From: Actinomycetospora straminea
Lineage (GTDB): Bacteria; Actinomycetota; Actinomycetes; Mycobacteriales; Pseudonocardiaceae
Length of the DNA: 64,000 bases
Reading direction: 5' to 3'
Assembly (NCBI RefSeq): GCF_028737255.1
Contig: NZ_JAQZAN010000020.1
Span: 1-64,000, forward strand
Numbering within the stretch: position 1 is the first letter of the stretch; each line of letters opens with the position of its first letter. Shown here piece by piece: positions 55,044-64,000 of the stretch. The position numbers were made by a program, and so were the translations under genes. The notes beneath the pieces are model-generated. The model searched no databases. It was not told the origin of the DNA and saw only the letters and a program-made list of their open reading frames with translations.

Positions 55044-55949
55044 TCAGCTGCTCAGGTCGAGCACGACCTTGCCCAGCACGTGCCCGTCCTCCACGGCCGC
55101 GAGCGCGTCGGCGGCCCGCGCGAACGGGACGACCGTGCGCACCCACGGGTCCAGGTCGCCCGCCGCCACCCGCGCGGCGAGGGCGTCGAGCACCGCGGTG
55201 CTGCGGTCGCGGGGCACGTCGCGCCCGCCGAGCTCGGCCACGAGGGGCTTGTCGGCGACGGAGAATAGGCGGGCCGGGTCGACGAGCGGCGCGACGGCGC
55301 GCAGTGCGTCCCCGCCGACGAGGTCGAACACCCCGTCGACGCCGTCCGGCGCGGCCGCGCGGACGTGGTGCGCGACGTCGGGACCCGCGACGACGGCGGT
55401 CGCCCCCAGCTCGCACAGCAGGTCCTGCTTGCCCTCGCCCGCGACGCCGACCACGTGCAGGCCGCGCGCCCGCGCCAGCTGCACGGTCGGGATGCCGACC
55501 CCGCCGCCCGCGCCGTTGACCACGAGCGTCGCGCCGGCCGGCAGCGCCAGCACCTCGAGCGCGTCGTAGGCCGTGCCGGCCGCGACGGGCAGCGCCGCCG
55601 CGTCCCGGGGCGGGACGGCGGTCGGGCGGTGGGCGGCGAACGACGCCGTCACCAGCGCCTGCTCGGCCCAGCCGCCGACCATGCCCGGGCAGCCACCGAA
55701 CACCTCGTCGCCCGGCGCGAAGCCCGTGACGTCCGGTCCGGTCGCGACGACCGTGCCCGCCACCTCCCGGCCCAGCACCGCCGACCCGGTGTGCCCGTAC
55801 TCGCCGTTGCGCAGCCGCCAGTCGCCCGGGTTGACGCCCGCGGCGCGCACCCGCACGAGCAGCTCGCCGGGCCCCGGTTCGGGCACCGGGACGTCGAGGA
55901 AGGCCTGCTGGTCGGGGCCGCCGGGGCGGCGGAAGCCGTACGCGCGCAC
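55044..55949 (-). CDS. Zinc-independent quinone oxidoreductase-like MDR enzyme
   Basis: 301 residues, medium-chain dehydrogenase family. GAGGGVGIPTVQLARARG is the nucleotide-binding loop; there is no structural-zinc Cys cluster, so it is a quinone-oxidoreductase type using NADPH. The N-terminal segment VPVPEPGPGELLVRVRAAGVNPGDW is typical. Substrate unknown. ATG 55949. The downstream membrane protein gene ends at 55959, just before this start. Confidence 0.88.
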   Translation of the reverse strand: MRAYGFRRPGGPDQQAFLDVPVPEPGPGELLVRVRAAGVNPGDWRLRNGEYGHTGSAVLGREVAGTVVATGPDVTGFAPGDEVFGGCPGMVGGWAEQALVTASFAAHRPTAVPPRDAAALPVAAGTAYDALEVLALPAGATLVVNGAGGGVGIPTVQLARARGLHVVGVAGEGKQDLLCELGATAVVAGPDVAHHVRAAAPDGVDGVFDLVGGDALRAVAPLVDPARLFSVADKPLVAELGGRDVPRDRSTAVLDALAARVAAGDLDPWVRTVVPFARAADALAAVEDGHVLGKVVLDLSS

Positions 55950-55958
55950 GGCTCCTTC

Positions 55959-57440
55959 CTACTCCCGGCGGCGCACCACCGCGGTCACGAGAGCGCCGAC
56001 CAGCGCGAGCCCCGACACCGCGAGCAGGTACGCCGCGAGCCAGACGTGCTTGAAGACCTCGAAGTAGCCGTCGCCGGCCACCGCCACGACGACGAGCGCG
56101 AGCGCGGTGCCCGCCGCGAGCCCCGCGGCCAGCGACCACCGCCCCGCCCGGCCCTGCCAGCGCGCGGTCGCCGCGGCCGCGAGGGCGACGACGACCAGCG
56201 CGGACGGCAGCCACGGCGGGCGGCGGGTGTCCTGCAGGACCTGCGCGAGGTCGGGCTGGCGCGCCCCCGACCAGCCGGGGTGCCCGTCGGGCGAGGAGAG
56301 GGCCGTGGCGGGCGCGGGCAGCGCGTCCAGGTAGGGCAGGTCGGCGAGCGTGGTGGCCTGCAGGCCGACGCCGACCGCCCGCGCGGCCGCCGACGGGTGC
56401 TCGGCGAGCACGACGAGCGCCGCCGCGCGCGTCTCGCCGGGCCGGCCGAGGATCGCGCCCTCCCACCACGGGACGCCGTCGGGGCGCGGCGGGCCGTTGA
56501 AGTAGCCGTTGCCGGTGAGCTCGACGGCCTCGGGCGGTAGGCCCACCAGGGGCGTCGCCGACGGCCCGACCTCGAGCAGGACCGTCGTGAACACCAGGTT
56601 GTGCGCGTTGACCGGCGCGTAGAACTGCTGCTGCCGTGCGAGCGCCGCGGTCACCGGGACGACGGCGAGCAGCGCCGTGACCAGCGCGATCGCCGGCCCG
56701 GCACGTCGCGGGCGCACGGTCCCGATCGCCGTCGCCGCGCACACGAGCACCGCGGCGGCGAGCAGCGGCACGTAGGCCACCTTCGCCGTCGTCGCGACCA
56801 GGCCCCCGACCGCGGTCAGGGCGAGGGCGACGATCCGCGCGGCCCGGTGCTCGCGGCGCGTGGCGAGCACGGCCGCCACCCCGACGCCCGCGGTGACGGC
56901 GCCGAGCAGCCCGGCCGGCTCGCTGTAGGTCGAGACGAAGAAGCGCGGGAAGGTCGCCGCGGCCAGCGGGAGCACCGGGATCGCGACGACCAGCGCCCGG
57001 CGGCGGCCCGCGGCCGACGCGGCCCAGGCGCCGATCCCGACGACCAGCCCGACGAGCACCGCGTACGTCCAGCCCAGCACCACCGGCGACCACGTGCCCC
57101 CGGTCAGCGCCGTCGTCGCCCGCGCGATGAGCAGCGCCGACGAGGGGACCGGGTCCTCGCACGTCGGCGGGCCGACCGCGTAGTCGGCGGTCCAGCCGCC
57201 GCGCCAGCTCGCGTAGCCGTCGGCCGTGAGCGGGGTGAGCCCGGCGCCGCAGAAGAGCCGGTAGCCGTCGCCGTTGTCCTCGACGCCGAGCGGGGTCGCC
57301 CCGACCAGCCGGGTCGCGAGGACGACGAGCAGCGCCGCGGCGAGCCCCGCGAGGACGCCGACGAGCCATCGCGGTGGCCGCGCCCGGCGGCGGGGGAGCG
57401 GATCCGTCGTCGCGGTCGCGTCCGCCGTGCCGGTGGCCAT
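55959..57440 (-). CDS. Polytopic membrane protein of unknown function
   Basis: 493 residues with about ten hydrophobic segments and a few extracellular loops. The loop after the first segment contains a DNGDGYRLFCGAG patch, and later there is YFNGPPRPDGVPWWEGAILGRPGETRAAALV, both rich in aromatic and acidic residues. The layout resembles multi-pass glycosyltransferases of the GT-C type, but no signature is clear. ATG 57440 (MATGTADATATT). Located 27 bases from the DinB-like gene stop, on the same strand. Confidence 0.65.
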   Translation of the reverse strand: MATGTADATATTDPLPRRRARPPRWLVGVLAGLAAALLVVLATRLVGATPLGVEDNGDGYRLFCGAGLTPLTADGYASWRGGWTADYAVGPPTCEDPVPSSALLIARATTALTGGTWSPVVLGWTYAVLVGLVVGIGAWAASAAGRRRALVVAIPVLPLAAATFPRFFVSTYSEPAGLLGAVTAGVGVAAVLATRREHRAARIVALALTAVGGLVATTAKVAYVPLLAAAVLVCAATAIGTVRPRRAGPAIALVTALLAVVPVTAALARQQQFYAPVNAHNLVFTTVLLEVGPSATPLVGLPPEAVELTGNGYFNGPPRPDGVPWWEGAILGRPGETRAAALVVLAEHPSAAARAVGVGLQATTLADLPYLDALPAPATALSSPDGHPGWSGARQPDLAQVLQDTRRPPWLPSALVVVALAAAATARWQGRAGRWSLAAGLAAGTALALVVVAVAGDGYFEVFKHVWLAAYLLAVSGLALVGALVTAVVRRRE

Positions 57441-57466
57441 CGGCGCCCATGATGCCCGAGGCCCGG

Positions 57467-58018
57467 TCACCCGATCCGCGCGCGGTGCAGGTCGAGCAGC
57501 AGGGCGATCTCGGCGCCGTGGTGGAGCAGCTCGCGGTTGATGTGCAGCACCAGCAGGGCCATCGGCGCCTCGGCGTACGGCCCCTCGCTCGGACCGCACG
57601 GCTCCTCGAGCCCGGCCTCGCCGAGCCCCCGCACCCCCGCCACCCAGGCCGCGTAGGCCTCGTCGAGCTGGGCGAGGGCCTCGGCGGCGGTGCCGGCGTA
57701 GTGGTGGCTCGCGTAGTCCACCGGCGGCCCACCGAAGTGGCCCGCCACCCGCATCGCGAGCACACCGACGATGACGTGCCCGAGGCGCCAGGCGATGGTC
57801 GTCACCGGCGGCGGGTCGGGCTCGGGGAACGCGAAGTCGATGACCACGTCGCCCGCGCCGGCGGCCATCGGCCAGGGGGACGCGCCGCGCGGGCGCACGC
57901 TCCACGCACCGGGCGCGGGCTCCCAGAGGTACTGCTCGTCGGTCAGCCCGTCGAGGCGGGCCCGGAATCCCCGCCACAGGAAGTCGACCTGCTCGACCAG
58001 CATCGGGTTCCACTCCAT
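57467..58018 (-). CDS. DinB superfamily protein
   Basis: 183 residues. Four-helix DinB fold with the metal-binding histidines in WRLGHVIVGVL and INRELLHHGAEIALL, plus WEPAPGAWSVRP near the N terminus, a common segment in these proteins. They are often thiol-dependent metal enzymes such as mycothiol-dependent maleylpyruvate isomerase. ATG 58018 has GGAGGGG eleven bases upstream. Upstream of the membrane protein in a two-gene unit, and divergent from the beta-lactamase-like gene. Confidence 0.85.
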   Translation of the reverse strand: MEWNPMLVEQVDFLWRGFRARLDGLTDEQYLWEPAPGAWSVRPRGASPWPMAAGAGDVVIDFAFPEPDPPPVTTIAWRLGHVIVGVLAMRVAGHFGGPPVDYASHHYAGTAAEALAQLDEAYAAWVAGVRGLGEAGLEEPCGPSEGPYAEAPMALLVLHINRELLHHGAEIALLLDLHRARIG

Positions 58019-58101
58019 GCGACACCCCTCCGTTCGTCGGGTCCCGACGAGTGTGGCGCCGAGCACACTGGTGCGGACGATCACTCCAGGAGGTCCACCC
58101 C

Positions 58102-59274
58102 ATGAGCAGGACGATCGACGGCTCCGGCATCGACAGCGTGCTGGCGGCCGCCGTCGACGCGGGCGACGTGCCCCACGTCGCGGCGATCGCGGCCGACGCG
58201 GACGGTGTGTTCTACGAGGGCGCGGCCGGGCCGCGCGCGGTCGGGGAGCCCGACCAGGTCTCCACGAGCACGCACTTCCGGATCATGTCGATGACCAAGA
58301 TGGTCGCGACCACCGCCGCGCTGCAGCAGGTGGAGCGCGGCGAGCTGGACCTCGACGCCCCGGTCGAGCAGTACCGGCCGGAGTTCGCCGAGATCCAGGT
58401 GCTCGACGGCTTCGACGGCGACACCCCGCGCCTGCGGGCGCCCGCGAGCCGGGCGACCGTGCGGCACCTCATCACCCACACCTCGGGCCTGAGCTACTGG
58501 TTCTGGAACGCCGACATCCACCGCTACGAGCAGGTCACGGGCCACCCGAACGTCGTGCCCGGCCTGCGCCGCGCCCTCATGGCGCCGATGGTCGCCGACC
58601 CCGGCACGCGCTTCGAGTACGGCATCAACACCGACTGGCTGGGGCTCGTCGTCGAGGCCGTCGCCGGCGCCACGCTCGACGTGGTGATCAAGGACCACAT
58701 CACCGGGCCGCTCGGCATGGACGACACGGTCTTCGCCCTCGACGACACCCAGCAGGGCAACAAGACCCCGGTGCACGTCCGCGGCGAGGACGGCGCGTGG
58801 ACCAACGCCGGCAACCTCCTGCCCGACGACCCGGAGTGGTGGGCCGGCGGCCACGGCCTGCACTCCACCCCGCGCGACTACATCCGCTTCGAGCGCGCGC
58901 TGCTGCGCGGCGGCGAGCTGGACGGCACGCGCATCCTGCGCCAGGAGACCGTCGACGCCGCGTTCTCCGACCAGCTCGGCGGCCTGCCGTTCCCCGAGGA
59001 GATCGCGACGGCCGACCCGGCCACCACCGACGTGCTGCACCTGGGCCCGGGCTGGACCTGGGGCTACGGCCTGCTGCTCAACACCGAGGACGTCCCCGGA
59101 CGGCGCCGGGCGTGGAGCGGGGCGTGGGCGGGCCTGCTCAACACCCACTTCTGGATCGACCGCAGCACGGGCATCTGCGCCTCGATCTACACGAACTCGC
59201 TGCCGTTCATCAGCGAGCACGAGGCGTGGAAGCTCTACGGCGACTTCGAGTCGGCGCTCTACGCCGCGCTGTGA
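58102..59274 (+). CDS. Beta-lactamase-like serine hydrolase (class C/EstB type)
   Basis: 390 residues. The SxxK motif is SMTK (around residue 64), the YxN motif is YGIN (near residue 175), and the third box is a HSTP/GG-type region. No signal peptide, so it is cytosolic and more likely an esterase or peptidase than a drug-resistance enzyme. ATG 58102 follows CCAGGAGGTCC, a strong ribosome site. A run of short repeats begins at its stop codon. Confidence 0.9.
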   Translation: MSRTIDGSGIDSVLAAAVDAGDVPHVAAIAADADGVFYEGAAGPRAVGEPDQVSTSTHFRIMSMTKMVATTAALQQVERGELDLDAPVEQYRPEFAEIQVLDGFDGDTPRLRAPASRATVRHLITHTSGLSYWFWNADIHRYEQVTGHPNVVPGLRRALMAPMVADPGTRFEYGINTDWLGLVVEAVAGATLDVVIKDHITGPLGMDDTVFALDDTQQGNKTPVHVRGEDGAWTNAGNLLPDDPEWWAGGHGLHSTPRDYIRFERALLRGGELDGTRILRQETVDAAFSDQLGGLPFPEEIATADPATTDVLHLGPGWTWGYGLLLNTEDVPGRRRAWSGAWAGLLNTHFWIDRSTGICASIYTNSLPFISEHEAWKLYGDFESALYAAL

Positions 59275-59320
59275 TCACCGCACTGTGACGACCGCCCCTG
59301 TGACCACCGCCCTGTGACCG
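59269..59320 (+). repeat. Short tandem repeats at the end of the beta-lactamase-like gene
   Basis: Three and a half imperfect copies of a 14- to 15-base unit, each starting CTGTGA and continuing with an ACCGCC-like core. The first copy includes the gene's stop codon. No function is evident. Confidence 0.6.
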
Positions 59321-59364
59321 GGGACCGTTTGCGTTGTCGTTAGCGGTGCTATGGACTGGGGGCC

Positions 59365-62267
<2,903 letters not shown>

Positions 62268-62285
62268 GTAGTCGCGACACGACGA

Positions 62286-62315
62286 GGCGCCCGCGGCCGG
62301 CCGGCCGCGGGCGCC
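62286..62315. terminator. Bidirectional hairpin between monooxygenase and SDR genes
   Basis: A perfect 30-base palindrome (15 + 15) of G and C only, between the stops at 62267 and 62324. No T-tract. Confidence 0.75.
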
Positions 62316-62323
62316 CTCGGTCG

Positions 62324-63286
62324 TCAGGCGCGCGGCGCCACCGGCGGGGTCGTCGCGGGGAACGACACCCCCGTCATCTCCTGCGACACCTGCCACACCC
62401 GCTCGGCCTCGTCGATGCTGCGCAGCGTCGGCCACGACTTCTGCTCGCCGGGCGGGCCGCCGAGGCCGCCGATCCCCTGGGGTCCGTAGAAGTGCCCGCT
62501 GCGGGCCTGCGGCGACGTCGCGGCGTAGAGGGCGGGGAGCCCGGCGCTCTCGACGGTGCCGGCGAGGATGCCGTGGCGGGACAGGAAGCCGATGACCTTG
62601 CGGCCGCGGACGGCCTCGGCCCGCCCGAGCTCGGGGCGCGCCATGAGCAGGTTCGACGGCGCGATGCCGGGGTGCGAGGCGTTGCTCGTGATGCCCCACC
62701 CGCCGGCGCGGCTGCGGCGGTCGAGCTCGAGCGCGAAGAGCCCGAACGCGATCTTCGACCGGCGGTAGGCGCGCATCCCGTCGTAGGAGCGCTCGGCGTT
62801 CAGGTCGTCCCAGTCGATCGACCCGGCGCGGGCGGCGATGCTGAGCTGCGAGGTCACCCGGCCACGGCCGGCGCGCAGCAGCGGCAGGAGTTGGGCCACG
62901 AGGGCGACGTGGCCGAGGTGGTTGGTGCCCCACTGCAGCTCGAAGCCGTCGACGGTGGTCTGCCGCCCGGGCGGGGTCATGACGCCGGCGTTGTTGATGA
63001 GCAGGTGGATCGGGCGGTCCTCCGCGCGCATCGCGGCACCGAGCGCGGCAATCGAGGCGAGCGAGGACAGGTCGAGCTCGCGCAGCGACACCGCGGCGCC
63101 GGGGACCTGCTCGCGGATGGCGCTGATCGCCGCCTCGCCCTTGCGCGGGTTGCGGACCGGCAGCACCACCTCGGCGCCGGCGGCGGCCAATCGTCGGGCG
63201 ATCCCGAGGCCGATGCCGTCGCTGGCGCCGGTGACGACGGCGCGGCGGCCGGTGAGGTCGGGGACGGTGAAGGGCGTGCGGGACAT
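62324..63286 (-). CDS. Short-chain dehydrogenase/reductase
   Basis: 320 residues, one of the longer SDRs. Cofactor motif [16 protein letters not shown], and active site YRRSK with a Ser region upstream (VTSQLS). The C-terminal 60 residues, with [20 protein letters not shown] and [22 protein letters not shown], match the WW-domain-oxidoreductase-like/retinol-dehydrogenase-like actinobacterial SDRs. ATG 63286 has CCAGGAGGAG upstream. Convergent with the FAD monooxygenase; in line with the DUF3159 gene. Confidence 0.9.
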   Translation of the reverse strand: MSRTPFTVPDLTGRRAVVTGASDGIGLGIARRLAAAGAEVVLPVRNPRKGEAAISAIREQVPGAAVSLRELDLSSLASIAALGAAMRAEDRPIHLLINNAGVMTPPGRQTTVDGFELQWGTNHLGHVALVAQLLPLLRAGRGRVTSQLSIAARAGSIDWDDLNAERSYDGMRAYRRSKIAFGLFALELDRRSRAGGWGITSNASHPGIAPSNLLMARPELGRAEAVRGRKVIGFLSRHGILAGTVESAGLPALYAATSPQARSGHFYGPQGIGGLGGPPGEQKSWPTLRSIDEAERVWQVSQEMTGVSFPATTPPVAPRA

Positions 63287-63328
63287 GGCTCCTCCTGGAG
63301 GGGTGGGTCGGGGCTGGTGACCGGGGCG

Positions 63329-64000
63329 CTACGGGGCGGCCGTGATCGCGCGGCGGGCGGCGACGAGGGTCACGGCGGCGATGAGGGCGAAGACGGGCGC
63401 GGCGGCGACGCCGAGGGCGGCGAGGACGGCCGGTTGGTCGGCGAGGTAGGCGAACCCGCGGGCGACGAGGTTCACGGCGTGGAAGGCGACGGCGGCGAGC
63501 GTGCTGAGGGTGTAGACGCGCATCAGGCGGGGGTGCTCGCGCCAGTCCGCGGGGCCGCCGACGAGGCGGTTGAAGATCATGCCGGTGATCGGCCGGCGCA
63601 CGAGGACCGAGCCGAGGAAGACCACGCCGAGCACCGCCGGGATGAGGGTCGGCAGCAGGAAGAAGGCCCGCGCCTCGCCGGAGAAGGCGGCGATGCCCGC
63701 GCAGACGCCGGCGACGGCGAGGCCGATGAGCGCGCCCCGCAGCGACTCCCGGCGGGCCAGCCGCACGCCGAACGCCACGGGCGCGGCGACGGCGAGGGCG
63801 ATGAACGCCCAGGTCAGCCCGCCCACGGCGTCGGCGGCGACGAACGCGATCGCGGGCAGGCCGGCGACGAGGATGCCCGTCATGCCCCCGGAGCGCGCGA
63901 GGCTCCGGCGCAGCGCCGCGGACAGCGTCGTCGGCTGGTCGTCGTCGGGCTCGTCGGCCTGCCGGTCGGCGGGCTGGTCGTCGAGCTCGTCGCCGGGCTG
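63329..64000 (-). CDS. DUF3159 membrane protein (5' end outside the window)
   Basis: At least 223 residues. About six hydrophobic segments and a loop with RRPITGMIFNRLVGGPADWREHP, the feature of DUF3159. An internal ATG at 63883 gives 184 residues, but the frame is open upstream to the edge and the extra 39 residues (acidic, then PTTLSAALRRSLARSGG) match the usual N terminus of the family, so the gene continues beyond the window. Function unknown. It is in line with the SDR. Confidence 0.82.
   Translation of the reverse strand, partial: QPGDELDDQPADRQADEPDDDQPTTLSAALRRSLARSGGMTGILVAGLPAIAFVAADAVGGLTWAFIALAVAAPVAFGVRLARRESLRGALIGLAVAGVCAGIAAFSGEARAFFLLPTLIPAVLGVVFLGSVLVRRPITGMIFNRLVGGPADWREHPRLMRVYTLSTLAAVAFHAVNLVARGFAYLADQPAVLAALGVAAAPVFALIAAVTLVAARRAITAAP

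Noticed and set aside
58102-59274. Antibiotic-resistance beta-lactamase
   Set aside because: No signal peptide, and the motif context fits EstB-like esterases better; resistance cannot be claimed.
59269-59320. Attachment site or CRISPR remnant
   Set aside because: Short imperfect tandem units at a gene end, with no integrase or cas gene near.

Overview
The window is very GC-rich (about 74% by eye), with long overlapping open frames, many GTG starts, short gene spacings, TANNNT-type -10 boxes directly in front of start codons and hairpin terminators without U-tracts. Gene content (NAD-dependent glutamate dehydrogenase of the 180-kDa class, GlbO-type truncated globin, a mycothiol-linked Rv2466c-like protein beside pepN, a CtaJ-like/DUF5130 pair, DUF3159) points to a mycothiol-containing actinobacterium, probably of the Pseudonocardiaceae; the family is inference. 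No rRNA, tRNA, CRISPR, insertion sequence or phage gene was seen. No gene-free stretch exceeds about 200 bases.

Layout. 1-15.1 kb is mostly housekeeping: glutamate dehydrogenase, a thioesterase pair, a globin/dienelactone-hydrolase pair, an MscS channel, an HNH nuclease, an amidase, CtaJ-like/DUF5130, aminopeptidase N and an Rv2466c-like protein. 15.3-30.4 kb is the most interesting region, a nonribosomal peptide locus: a Pls/PosA-like membrane synthetase whose adenylation domain looks dead, a separate A-PCP protein, SbnB- and SbnA-type enzymes that together make L-2,3-diaminopropionate (Dap), a SyrP-like 2-oxoglutarate dioxygenase and an aldehyde dehydrogenase. A divergent FHA-HTH regulator and PknB-like kinase sit in the middle. 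The simplest model is that SbnA/SbnB make Dap, the A-PCP protein loads it, and the two-carrier membrane protein links it, perhaps with hydroxylation.

30.3-34.8 kb carries DUF488, an acyltransferase-3 protein and a type VII-secretion-like toxin cassette: an EspC-like protein, a WXG/RNase A-like toxin, a CdiI-like immunity protein and a fusion of a catalytically incomplete toxin domain with a second immunity domain. 34.9-41.2 kb is a three-gene minus-strand operon (GCS2/ATP-grasp fusion, AsnB-type amidotransferase of the N-acetylglutaminylglutamine family, S9 peptidase) that looks like a variant dipeptide-amide pathway.

41.3-46.6 kb holds RpiB, Nei-type glycosylase, low-complexity membrane proteins, a YjbR protein, a PIG-L deacetylase under a MerR-type promoter, and a secreted SGNH hydrolase. 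46.8-50.2 kb is a Rieske oxygenase/sarcosine-oxidase-like pair with a divergent LysR regulator, suggesting N-demethylation of a betaine-like compound. 50.2-64 kb is a string of catabolic, transport and redox genes (SDRs, P450 plus 3Fe-4S ferredoxin, TetR, nucleobase permease, cupin, quinone-type oxidoreductase, DinB, beta-lactamase-like hydrolase, DMT exporter, VOC protein, FAD monooxygenase), ending in a DUF3159 membrane protein that runs off the right edge.
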